The notes beneath the pieces were generated by a model. The model saw nothing but the letters and a program-made list of their open reading frames with translations. It was not told the origin of the DNA and did not search any database. The translations under genes and the position numbers were made by a program. From Blepharisma japonicum (taxonomy: Eukaryota; Ciliophora; Heterotrichea; Heterotrichida; Blepharismidae): 64,000 nt of DNA. Positions 22,998 to 33,640 of this stretch are shown here, in pieces. Each line of letters opens with the position of its first letter. Position 1 is the stretch's first letter. The stretch covers positions 1-64,000 of the forward strand of contig CATKHK010000046.1 of assembly GCA_949751835.1 (NCBI GenBank). Direction: 5' to 3'.

Positions 22998-24038
22998 TTA
23001 AAGTTTGCTTAATGATTTTTTACCCAAATCAAATTTGAAATATTTGATTTTCTCACTTTCATAGATTCCAATATAGAAATTTCCTTTATTATATACGCAG
23101 CAGGCTTTATAAAGATTATTATTAGTTTCTGTTTTTCCTATTATTTCTCAAATATACTCATCTCCAATCTTGCTTTGATAGATCTTTCCTTTGCCAGTCT
23201 CAATCAAATACAATCTCTCAGCATTTATCAATATCTTTGTATTTTTCTCTTTAAAGTCATATGAAATTGTCGAAAAAGAGTCAAGATCTATTGAATATAT
23301 CAAAATATTTTTATTCCATCCTGAAATCAAAATATTCCCATTAAATATTACACTATGACATGAGTCATCTACATTTGGCATTGAATGTAACTTTATTCAT
23401 CGATTTTTATCCAAATCAAACCTACTTGAAAGAGCCAAAGTATACATCCTGTTTCTTCCTCCAAAACAATAGACATTTCTGTTAAAATAGATAGCTGATG
23501 AGTATGCACAAGGAATTCCAGGTGGTAATAATCAAGTTTTAAAGTCACTATCAATTATCAGGGTTGTCTCTGTATAAATGTCACTGCCATAACAGAATAA
23601 TTCGTTATTTGGAAGCTGAGCAATGCAAGTACCTCTACCTATTGTTAGATTTCCTAACACCTTGGTTTCTTTTCTCTTGTTTTCAGTATCATAAATAGTC
23701 AAAACAGCTAAATCATACATATAATCAATAAAATAAAGAGATGTGATGTAATGGTAAGCATTGACATATTCTTGATAAGCTTGGCTTAGTGAAAAGTCAG
23801 AGGCGGAGTCCTGATTTTTATAAAGCAAGCAAGTTGTCCTGAATTCTTGCTCTATTTCTGGGTCATTATTGGTTGTGATTAAAATTACAGATGTTTTAGC
23901 ATTTAGCTCTTGATCATTTAATAAATTTCATACAAGATCATGATTGGGTTGATTTTGAAATCATTTAGTTACATTAGAGACAGCTTCTAAGAGTTGAAAA
24001 TTAAGCAATTGAGCTAGGCTAAGAGTTCTGAGCTTCAT
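22998..24038 (-). CDS. Kelch-like beta-propeller protein
   Basis: A 346-residue open frame with UGA as Trp, from ATG 24038 to TAA at 22998. It matches residues of about 120-480 of the B-box/TPR protein but lacks its zinc site and TPR array. Kelch-like blades are visible: I-Y-D-T-E-N, E-L-F-C-Y-G-S, V-Y-C-F-G-G, I-L-I-S-G-W and R-L-Y-L-I-E. Propellers of this type commonly present substrates to ligases; that role is inferred. It is divergent from the UBL gene at 24295 with 256 bp between the two starts, a likely shared regulatory region. Paralogues A (955-1983) and C (18325-19058) are broken. Confidence 0.85.
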
Positions 24039-24225
24039 TTATTTATATTTTTGAAAGCCCGATAAAATATATTTACATTTTTATTAAAAAAAAATTTGCC
24101 AGTTAATCTATGAGGACTTTACGGAAATATTTTTTCATCCAATTTACGACGATATTAACAAATAAACTTTGCAGGTCTTTATCTTAAAATCATTTAAATG
24201 AATTCTTTACTCACTTTTACTTTAT

Positions 24226-24235
24226 GGAATATTCC
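24226..24235. promoter_or_regulatory. Palindrome GGAATATTCC between divergent kelch and UBL genes
   Basis: A perfect 10-bp palindrome inside ATGGAATATTCCAT, 60 bases before the UBL ATG. It is kept at 2166-2175 in copy A, and its GAATATTC core is kept in copy C at about 19246, while surrounding bases vary. It may bind a dimeric regulator; this is inference. Confidence 0.35.
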
Positions 24236-24294
24236 ATTTCATTATCAAAATTCTACAATTATTTTCAAACGTTTTTGTTTCTCATAATTATAAA

Positions 24295-24543
24295 ATGTCG
24301 AACTTGAAGTTATATGTATCGGATCCGGAAGGCCACAATCACGAAATATATGTAAATAGTTCGTGGACTTTTGCTAAACTTTACAGCATTTTTCTGGAGC
24401 TGTTTGAGACTCAAGAAAATCTTACAGTGATTTCTAGAAATAAGTATTTGAACATATGTCGTTACGGTAATATGACTTTAGAGGCGCTAGGAATCTCTAG
24501 CAATTGCATGTTACGTGTTGTGTATAAAATGAACGGCTGCTAG
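24295..24543 (+). CDS. Ubiquitin-like protein without Gly-Gly
   Basis: 82 residues, intronless. The beta-grasp pattern is visible: L-K-L-Y-V-S-D-P-E-G, then W-T-F-A-K-L-Y in the helix, S-R-N-K-Y-L-N, and L-E-A-L-G-I-S-S-N-C before the last strand L-R-V-V-Y. It is clearly homologous to the UBL at 54114-54380 (shared W-T-[FY]-A-[KR]-L and R-N-K-Y-L-N). The C-terminus is K-M-N-G-C, where that paralogue has K-M-R-G-G, so it ends in Cys with no tail and cannot be conjugated in the usual way. It may act as a non-covalent or altered modifier. Divergently paired with the kelch gene. Confidence 0.8.
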   Translation: MSNLKLYVSDPEGHNHEIYVNSSWTFAKLYSIFLELFETQENLTVISRNKYLNICRYGNMTLEALGISSNCMLRVVYKMNGC

Positions 24544-25169
24544 ATAGTAAACTCTTAAATGATTATAAATAAATTCAGATTATTTTTTATGGTCTTATTT
24601 AATTTATACAATCAAACTTAAAACATGCTTTGAATTTTTTGCTTGCTTAAAAAAGATTTGAATAAGCACTTTTCTAGTGAAATATGGCAGTTTTTTATAA
24701 GTATTATTTCTATTGAAGATTGATTATATAAATTCAAAAAGGGGCTCAAGCTGTGTACTTTACCTCAATATTAGCTGTTGAGCATTGAAAACTTGCTATA
24801 TGTATGATTCTCACTTGTTTTTGAGAAGCATAAGTATTTGATTTTACAAATATTTACTTTAGTGAATTCATAAAGTAGTAAGAAGTAAAATTTCCAGGTG
24901 AAATATAGAAACAATCTGTTGTAAGTCCTTTAGGAAATAGCAGCTAACTGGTGCATACAATTGTGGATTCTGGCAACTTTTTGGCTGAGTAATAGGGAAC
25001 TGGTTGTGACAAGTTAGCTTTTTATTTGTCTAAAAAGACTCATTAATTATATTTAATAAAATCTGTTTGCATTTTATCTTTTATATGAAAAAACAATTTC
25101 ATATACTAACCTGATTTCACAAACTAAACCATATTTTGATTCACCAAATTTTTGCCTAAGATGTATAAA

Positions 25170-25518
25170 ATGTTTTATAATTTATAATTTAATTGCGTAT
25201 CTGAGCATAAAAATCACCACATAAGAATAAGAACGCAGCCACAGCTAAATAAAGGAGTTGGAGCTAAAAAGAGTAATATATCTGATATCATCTGTGAGTA
25301 ATAAAGCCAAAAATCAAGCATAAGTAAAATCCTTAATAGGCATGTTGTCATTCCGAGATAGCAGCATAATTTTCCTCAGCTTTCACCCACCTTTTTTTGA
25401 GCTTAATTATGCACCCGGCTAAAAATAAGAAGACAATACCAAATTCTGATACTAAAATACTGATAACTGCAAAGTCGAACCTTGATTCTCGGTCTTTCCA
25501 ATCATTATCAAATGGCAT
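25170..25518 (-). pseudogene. Remnant of a membrane protein, unrecognised
   Basis: From an ATG at 25518 the reading gives a polar start, a strong membrane segment (I-V-F-L-F-L-A-G-C-I-I-K-L-K-K-R-W) and then a stop. Two further hydrophobic stretches lie in shifted frames before 25170. It looks like a decayed multi-pass protein; the family is not recognised. Confidence 0.35.
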
Positions 25519-25559
25519 TATTCATTATAATTATTTCAATAAAATGAATCAAAATTAGT

Positions 25560-26118
25560 TTAACTTGATATTAAGCAAATTTGCATTTCCTCCTGCAAAT
25601 AAGTAACATTTTCAGATTTTGATAAATTTTCTGCAATATTCTTAGCTGCCTCAATTCTTCTGACTTCTAGCATCCGCTACCGTATGTTTTTATTGCTTCA
25701 GATACAAGCTTTGCAGATTTAGCTTCTCCCTCAGCTCTTATAACTGCAGCTATCCTTTCTTGTTCTCTTTTCATGACTAAAAATTTTGCTCTTTCAGCAT
25801 CTTGTTGAGTCACTTGCTTTTTTAACAGGCGGGTGTAAAATACTCCCCAAAATTTAAAGTAGCCCTTTGTGTAAGCCTTCCCTTATTTCTTTTGAAACTT
25901 GCTCCCTTTGAGTTAGTAGCTGCTCTGCATTGTACTGAGCTACGATTGATTATAAAATTTCCTCACTAATTGATGGTAAAATACACTCATCGTAATCTTT
26001 GCCTAAGTTTAGGTAAATTGATGGGAGAAATGAGGGATCTGGCCTATATAAAATCTGAGATCAATATTAACCATTAGGAGATTTTTATTCCCTGTCTTAG
26101 AGTTTATTGCTTGTGCAG
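25560..26118 (-). pseudogene. Prohibitin-2-like pseudogene fragment
   Basis: Pieces in several frames match prohibitin 2 in order: A-Q-A-I-N-S-K-T-G with L-L-M-V-N-I-D-L-R, Y-N-A-E-Q-L-L-T-Q-R-E-Q-V-S, then a long clear stretch [21 protein letters not shown] and A-I-K-T-Y-G-S-G, and after a shift R-R-I-E-A-A-K-N-I-A-E-N-L-S. Prohibitins form ring scaffolds in the mitochondrial inner membrane. Multiple shifts and stops break the frame, and the 5' part is cut exactly where the 26119-32530 duplication begins. It is the only clearly non-ubiquitin gene remnant of the window. Confidence 0.85.
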
Positions 26119-26219
26119 TTATAAAGCCTTAAATGGAAAATTCATAAATTTTATATCGCTTACTAGTTAAAGCATTATATAACTTTTATAAGATAAATTA
26201 TTTTTAGGATAAAATGAAA

Positions 26220-26500
26220 AATTTACTACGTGGGTATTTATTCTTAGGTTTAAACATGCTCGCTTTTGCATTATTCCATTTGATCCTACCTTTAGTGAAC
26301 ACATTATAATGAAAGCATCCTTTGTCTTAAAAATGCAAATTGTTTCATATATTTCATAAAAGTATCATGGATGCTCTTAATAAAATCTCTAATATATTAA
26401 TAGGGAAATAAAACAATAAATAGACAAACCAATTATAACCCATCAATAGTATATTATATCAGGCCTTATCTTTTTCCTTCTTTCTCTGAAAATCAAAGTT
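26220..26500 (-). pseudogene. C-terminal scrap of a USP gene
   Basis: Duplicate of the scrap at 11640-11960, equally decayed. Sequence 26500-27230 contains no recognisable gene. Confidence 0.5.
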
Positions 26501-27231
26501 TATTTTGCATACATATGTATTAAACGCTCATTTGTGAAATTGGATTGTAATTTATTAGGGCTGAAGAGGGAAAATATTCAATATAATAACTTTTGTATTG
26601 TATCTATTGTAAATTAAGAACTGAGTGCTGATAAGGTGTTGCATATTTGATCCCGAGTGTAAATATAGGGAAATCTTATGTTGGGGGAATATATGCACTC
26701 TTCTAAAACAGCGTAAATCAACGCCTTTTTGAGAGTTCAAAAGAATCATGGATTATAAATAAAGGGTTAAAATAGAACCTGCAATTTAATTTTCAACTTA
26801 TCGAAAAGATCTTTTAAAGATAAAAAGTTAGCTTACAAAAAGAATTTGTCATGAGGAGTAACCATTTCAGCAAACAAAATTTTCCTTTATGTTTAAAAAG
26901 ACTGAAAAGAAATCTCAAGAGAGTTGAAATATGAAATGTAGCAGTGAAATAGTCGCATAAAGCGCTTACACAATTTATTTGAAAATACGTGGGATTGAAG
27001 TAGGAATATTGATATCCACTGTTTTACTTTGTAATTTGCAGCTGCAGGACAGCACCTATTCCAAAAATTAAGATATCACAATAACTGTGTAAGAAAATTG
27101 CAAATTTATGAAAATTTTGAAGCCAATGCGAATCCTAAAATATTAATTTATGTCTATTATTACTAAAAATAATTTTTATTTGAATGATTTTTATTAATGA
27201 TCTTAAGATAACGCGCAACTAAACATTTTGC

Positions 27232-29217
27232 TTAGATATGCCTGCTTTTTTTGGAATAAAAGGCCAAATGCACAACATGAGGATCTAATTTTCTTGTTTC
27301 AACATGTTCGTCATTGTATTCATTCCATTCGTTTTCATCCCTTGTAAAAGCTGTATAATGAGAACAGCCTTGATCTTGATAATAGCAAATAACTCCATAT
27401 ATATAATATTTATAATCAATATAGATAGTTTCTGCAATATTATTAGGGGGAGTTGGAAAATAAAGCACCAGATAGACTGGCCAATCAATATTTTTCAGTT
27501 CAATATTCATATCAACTTCTTCTCCGCAGTCATCACAAATTAATTTTTGTTTTGAACTATAATGATGCCTTAGGTTTCGCAAATAATTCGCTATTGAATC
27601 TTTATGTTGAGTAGGAATTATTAGAAATGTTTGGATGTCATGATACTGAGATTGGTGCTTGCGCCAGCTACCGCAAGTGAGTTTCTGATGAAATCCAATA
27701 GAGAATAAGTCAAGGGATTCCCCATCTTCCTCAATTTTGCTTAAAATCATATTAAAAGCTTCTTTAACACTATGCTGAGTATTGGCCTCAATCTAAATAT
27801 TTTTTACATTTGAGTATGTCTCTATCAAATTTTCATGGAAATTTTGTATTAAATTGGTAATTATTTTAGAACTGTTTTCATAATGCATTTCAGCCAAAAG
27901 TGTTGACAAAGAACTGCAAAACAGAGACTTTGTATTTTTAATTTTTTTTATGAAATAAGGAGAGCTTGCAAAAATTTGCAAAAGAGAATTTAAATAACAA
28001 GTGTTTCCAAAGTTAGGCAGCCCATGTTTTCTGTTTGGGAGCAATCTAATTATTTCATTTTCTTGATTGAAACTTTGTTGTGAATAATTGATTTTGTTTA
28101 ATTCTTCCTCAAGGGTTTTGCACTTTTCTTGCAAAATTTGATTGCCATTAAAGAATCCTCCATTCTCCTTTATTAAATTTTGGTGGATACTTTCATTTTC
28201 TGAAATTGAGCTTTTAAATGTAGAGTTTTCAGCTTCTAAAGAATTTATTTTATCGTTTAAATCTTTAAGTTTATCATTGAGTTGGTTAATAGCTTGAGTA
28301 TTATGTTGATTTATCATTTTGGACTGATAAATTTCTGTGTCTTTTTCTTTTATTGTTTGTATAAGGGTTTTTTTCTCGATTTCAAGAGATTCGCACATTT
28401 TTTCCAATGACTTATTTGATTCTTCTAATTCTTTTTTATTGTTTTCATATTGCTTTATTAATTCTTTATCGCTATTAATAATTGTCTCTAATTCTTCAAT
28501 TCTTTTATTCAAGTTTTCTATTATTTTATCTTCATTTAATTTTTCAATTATTTCATTATTTTCTTTTTCAATTTTGACTTTTGTTTCCTCATCAAAATTA
28601 CTTCTTGAAGATTCATGATATTCAAATAAGTTTTCATTTAACTTAGTAAAATATGATATATTGTGCAATGCTTTATATCTATATTCTCTGGAAATATTTT
28701 CAAGCCACAAGAATTTAACAAAAAATTGTGGAGTCACTTTGCAATAGTAAAAATAATAAGGCTCAGAATGTTGATAAACATAATAATAACTCGAGCGTAC
28801 TTCATTCCAGCTCCCATTTTTCCAATTGCATAAAGTTTTTCCATTTCAAGAAAGTGCTGCAACAAGAAAATAGAAGTAGCAATTATCTTTGGCTACTGCT
28901 GAAACATTTTCTCCTGGTTTACTTTTTATTATCAGAATTTCATTATTTGAACAACGAAGCCTGCCTTGCTCTGGTAAATTTATTAAATCGTTTTCTTTAC
29001 AAGAAATAGTTCATCCATTATATGCTAAAACTTTTGCAAGATTTTTAGACTGAATCATTTGATATCCTTCTGTTCATTGATAAATATAATTAATTCTGCT
29101 TCAAGCAGTGATTATATTTTCCGAAGTTATATCAGGAAACTTGAGATCAACAAATTCTTTGAGAGAATACGTGAGGTTTAGAGCAATTTCCAAATTTCAT
29201 TCTATCGAGTCTGACAT
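27232..29217 (-). CDS. USP4: coiled-coil ubiquitin-specific protease with altered QQD box
   Basis: The 656-residue protein is encoded in exons 29217-27808 and 27792-27232, with 15-nt intron 27793-27807. The N-terminal domain (YFLVAALS near residue 125, YYFYYCKV near 155) and coiled coil (about 200-385) are as in USP3. The Cys box GLPNFGNTCYLNSLLQIF has Cys near 407; His box HYTAFT and WNEYND are intact. The conserved QQD segment after the intron reads TQHSVKE, unlike TQQDVKE in its duplicate USP3, and the His box context is G-C-S-H-Y. The zinc half-site is ICDDC. The enzyme may still be active, since Cys, His and Asp are present, but the QHS change is unusual and may mark relaxed selection. 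The start is fixed by similarity and by the upstream element. Confidence 0.88.
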
Positions 29218-29222
29218 TTTTA

Positions 29223-29233
29223 GATTCTATAAA
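29223..29233 (-). promoter_or_regulatory. Upstream TTTATAGAATC element of USP4
   Basis: TTTATAGAATC on the coding strand, ending 6 bases before the ATG as in USP3. Confidence 0.45.
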
Positions 29234-29339
29234 AATTATTATAACTAATTTGCAATTTTATTAGTAAATATTTTATTTTAAGTAATTTAGAGATGTGATT
29301 AGTAGGAATTCTAAAGAGTTATACTTGTTTTTAAAGAAA

Positions 29340-29540
29340 ACGCTAAATATACAACCTATAGGTTTAATGCTTTTGTCTCAGCATATTCATCATTATATTG
29401 ATTCCATTCGTTTAGTCTTTAGTGTCCGCAGTATAATAAAAAATTCTTCATCTTAATAGAGCATATAGCTTCATGCATTCCATCTTTTCTTTATTTATTC
29501 AGAGAGATTCTAAAATTTTATTTAAGGATTTTAGAAAAAA
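29340..29540 (-). pseudogene. C-terminal scrap of a USP gene
   Basis: Duplicate of 14995-15245 with the same decayed His-box region. The rest of 29540-30420 is spacer including a copy of the four-fold repeat (about 29690-30060). Confidence 0.5.
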
Positions 29541-30420
29541 GCACCAGATAAACAAGCAAGCCTACGACTTTTAGTGCTATATCAATTAAGATTCAGCTTT
29601 TTGGTATAATTCTGAGAAATAAAATCCACTTAACACATGAAGGATTTTACTTTTGTTTACAAAATAAACTTTTGCTGATCTGCATTTTCTTTTTTACCTG
29701 CCTATCCTCTTCAAGATGGCTCAGAGACTAATTGAAACCACCATTGGATCAGACTACTTGACTCGCAGTTTGCTGGCCCATTCTTTTTACTTTTGAATAG
29801 CAAGTGAAAACTTCTGTGGCGGTACAGGTAAGGTCTTGACTATTAAGTATGCCAATAAGCAGGGTTCATATAAAAAAGAACTGGCTTTATTTAACAAAAA
29901 TTTCTGTTTTGGTTCCAAAAGCAAAATAATAATGAATTATAAATATTCATGAAAAGTCTATACTTGGAAAAGATCTCAATACATAAATTTGCTGTAGACT
30001 TAATTCTAAACTCTAAAAATGTAGTATAAATGAAGAAAGAAATCGCATATATCAATTTTCTGAATTTCTCAGGTAAGAAGCTGTTTTAAGCGAACCAGAG
30101 AGATTATAAATGAAAATAAAATTTTCGAAAGTAGAAAAATTCGAAGCTAATAATAATTCATATTTATTTTTAAAAGAAAAAAACGATTTAATAAATCCAG
30201 TTTTATCGCAGTCATAAAAAAATTTTCTATTAGCATTGAGGAGCGTACCAATAAGATTATTTAAATAGACTTTAAAATTTGTCTTAATTTAGTTAGACTT
30301 ATCTACATTTTTGATAAATATCTGTTATTAGATTAATGCATTAACATGCACAAATATAAATTAAAATAGCTTTTATTAGATTTAGAGTTATATTAATGAT
30401 CATAAAGGATCGTGAATAAG

Positions 30421-32391
30421 TTAGGGTTTTTTGCTGTAAAATGCCAAATTTACAACGCGAGAGTCTATTATTTTCGTGTCAAAATGCTCATCATTATATT
30501 CATTCCAATCATTTTCATCTTTAGTAAATGCTGTATAATGAAAACAGCCTTCATCTTGATAATAACAAATAGCTCCATACATTTCATAATGCTGAGAATG
30601 TAAATAGATGTTTTCTGTAATATTATTAGGAGGAGTTGGAAAATAAAGTATAAGATAGGTTGGCCAATCAACTTTTCTCAGCTGAATATTTGTATCAACT
30701 TCTTTATTGCAATCTCTACAAAATAACTTTTGCTTTGAATTATAATAGCTGCTTAGATTTCAAAGATAATTCATAGCCGAACCCTTATGCTGAGAAGGAA
30801 TTATTAGAAACGTTTGGATGTCATGATACTGAGATTTATGCTTATATTTGCTATTACAAGTGAATTCCTGATGAAGTCCAATAGAAAATAAGTCAAGATT
30901 TCCTCCATCCTCTTCGATTTTGCTTAAAATCATGTTAAAAACTTCTTTAACATCTTGCTGAGTGCAAGCCTCAATCTAAATATTTTTTACATTTGGATAG
31001 ATCGCTATCAAATTTTGACGGAAATTTTGCATTAGGTTGCTGATTGCTTTTAAGCTGTTATCCTTAATCATGCCGTCTAAAAGTAGTGACAAAGAATTAC
31101 AAAAAGGAGAATTTATAGATTCAACTTTTCTTGCAAAAAGAGGAGTGCTTGCAAAGATTTGCAAAAGAGAATTTAAATAGCAGGTGTTTCCAAAGTTAGG
31201 CAGCCCATGCTTTCTGTTTGGAACCAATTTAATTATTTCATTTTCTGGGTTATAGATTATTTGTGAATAATTGGTTTTATTTACTTCTTCAAGATCTTTG
31301 AGTTTTTCTTCTAATTGTTTATTTTTTTCTTTGGCTTCATCAAGTTCAGTATATCTCTGTGAAAAAGCTGCATTTAAAACGCTAAGGGCTCCTACTAGCT
31401 TATTGATTTCAGCTTCTCTAGAATCAAGATCTAGTTTTAATTGCTCAATAGTTTCGATATTAGGATTATGTATTTCTTTCATTTCATTTCTCTCTTTATC
31501 ATACATATTATTTAGAATATTGGCTTGCGATTGAGAACTTGATTTAAGCTGTTGAATTTCTATTTTAAGCAGTTCGTTATTGTTTTTTAATTTATTTATT
31601 TGATCTTGGCAGTTTTCGTGGTTTGTTAATTTCCCTTCTAATTCTGCTATTTTTGCTTTCAAGCTTTCAATGATTAACTTATTTTTCTCATTTTCTTTTT
31701 TCAATTTCTCAACAAATTCATTATTTTCGCTAGCAAAAGAAATTTTTGTTTCTTCGTCAATGGTACCTCTATTAGGCGAGACATTATAGCATAGCTGATA
31801 ATTAGAGGTATTTTCGTGGCTTCTATTATAATTCCATATGCTTTCCAAAACTTTATAATTTTCTTGATATGTAGTTGGGTAGTATTCAAATCTTAGATAT
31901 TTATGTATTCTTCTTGGATTCATCTTACAATAATAAAAATAATAGAGCTCATTTCCTATATAAGCTTTCTCAAAATCGTATTTTCATGCTCCATCCTTCC
32001 AATAAATAAGACTATTACCATTACATGAAAGTGCTGCCACGAGAAAATAGCTACTAAATCTTTCTTTTGCTATTGCTGATATATTTCTTTCTGGGCAGCC
32101 TTTTATTATTAATATCTCATCTCTAGCACAAAGAAGTTTATCTTGAACTCCCATACGTATTAATTTTTCATCCTTTCAAGAAATTATCCAATTATTTTCT
32201 TCTCATGCTTTGGAAAGTTTTTTTAAATATTCATTTTGATAATCATTGTTTTCTCTAAAATATATTCTTGAATGCTCTAGACCATTATCAATTTCCTGAG
32301 ATTCAATGTTGGGAGAAAAATCGATAAATTCTCTAAGAGAGCTAGTAAGACGTCGTGCAGTATCAAAATATCAATATATATTATCTTGCAT
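30421..32391 (-). CDS. USP5: coiled-coil ubiquitin-specific protease (C19)
   Basis: The 651-residue protein is encoded in exons 32391-30991 and 30975-30421, with 15-nt intron 30976-30990. The N-terminal domain holds YFLVAALSCNGN, Y-W-K-D-G-A-W and YYFYYCKM at about 110-155, followed by M-N-P-R-R-I-H-K-Y-L-R-F. Coiled coil about 205-385. Cys box GLPNFGNTCYLNSLLQIF with Cys near 404, TQQDVKE, zinc half-site FCRDC, FHYTAFT, W-N-E-Y-N-D. UGA codes Trp at codon 7. It ends in the short F-Y-S-K-K-P tail, whose coding and downstream bases are almost identical to those of USP7 rather than USP6. The broken copy at 16130-17997 is its duplicate. Confidence 0.9.
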
Positions 32392-32405
32392 TTAAATATT
32401 ATTAG

Positions 32406-32416
32406 GATTCTACAAA
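32406..32416 (-). promoter_or_regulatory. Upstream TTTGTAGAATC element of USP5
   Basis: TTTGTAGAATC on the coding strand, 14 bases before the ATG. Confidence 0.45.
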
Positions 32417-32530
32417 TATTAATTTGAAAATTAAAATTCTTTAAAATTGAATGATGAATTTAGATTGATATAAATCATGATGACTAATTTGGCTAGTTAT
32501 TAAATGAATAAACTAACTTATTATTGTTGA

Positions 32531-33640
32531 AAGATTAAAGAAGAAGTCTTGCATCATTTCATACTGGCTTTTTTGTCAATGCTGGATAAATAGCATTCTC
32601 TGCCCAAAAATATTTTCTAGGAATGCTTAAAATATGTGTTCTTAATCTGTACTTCTTATTTATAGTCATATTAATGTTAAACTCTCTGGTTGATTTCGGC
32701 ACAAAATTTAAACTTACATTTTATCTTTTCTTTATTTATTCAGGAGATCAAAAATTTTTATTTAAAAAAGCACAAGATAAACAGACAAATGTACGTCTAT
32801 TAGATTATGTTTATTTAAGATTCAGCTTTTTGCTTATAATTCTAATAAATAAAATCCACTGCAGGCATGAAGGATTTTTATTTTGTTTACGCAATAAAAG
32901 TTTTGCAGGCTGTGCAACTAATTTCTTTACTTCGACCTATTCTCAACAAGGTAAGTTCAGAGGCCAATTGAAACCACTATTAGATCAGGTTACTTGAGCG
33001 ATAGTGTGTTGTTCCATCCCTATTCACTTTTGAATAGCAAGTAAAAGTTCTTGTGGAAAAGGGCGATGCAAGTAAAGTCTTGACTAGCAAGTGTGTCAAT
33101 CAGTAGGGTTCGCATGAAAAAAGAGCTAATTTTCTTTTAAAAACAACTGACAAAAATTTTTATTTTGTTCCCAAAAAAAAGATTACTGACAAAATACAAA
33201 CTATTCATGAAAAGCCGACACCTTTTGTAAGATTTCAATATGATACTTGTTGAAAGCTTAATTTTAAACTCTAACAATGCAACTCAAATGAAGAAATGCA
33301 TCGTATATACTAACTTTCTTGATCGCCATATAAGAAGCAGTTTTGAGAGTATCAGCGAGATAGATTTTATATGAAAATCATATTTTTCGTATCCATGAAG
33401 CAGAAAAATTTGCGAAGCAGTTAAAACTAAATTTATTTTTGAATAAATCTAGTTTTTATTGCAGCTTAAAAAAAAATCGGTTTGCATTGAGGATGGTATC
33501 AATAAGTTTATTTATTATAGACTTTAATTTTTATTAAACTTATCTAATTTTTAATAAAGTTCTGCATTTAGATAATTTATTAATTTGCACAAATATGAAT
33601 TAAAATAATCTTTATTCAGAATTAGAATTATTTTAATGAT
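32531..33640. other. Spacer with repeat copy and faint USP traces
   Basis: Contains the third copy of the four-fold spacer repeat (about 32925-33300). Short open stretches occur on the plus strand (32623-32997), but they lie in the repeat and are not conserved between copies, so no gene is called. Confidence 0.4.

Larger units (their letters stand above)
22139..25165. repeat. Segmental duplication, copy B (partner 1-3120)
   Basis: Same gene order as copy A, with all genes intact here: the 5' part of the B-box gene, kelch gene (-) and UBL gene (+), then about 600 bp of spacer. The spacer 22563-22997 holds no gene I can see. Confidence 0.9.
26119..32530. repeat. 6.4-kb segmental duplication, copy 2 (partner 11520-18130)
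   Basis: Carries USP4 and intact USP5, where copy 1 carries USP3 and a broken USP. The left boundary coincides with the cut end of the prohibitin relic, so it is likely a real breakpoint. Confidence 0.85.

Noticed and set aside
19917-24038. Reading UGA as stop, which would split the TPR and kelch genes into many small ORFs
   Set aside because: The pieces are in one frame, joined only by TGA at positions where paralogues have TGG or conserved aromatics.
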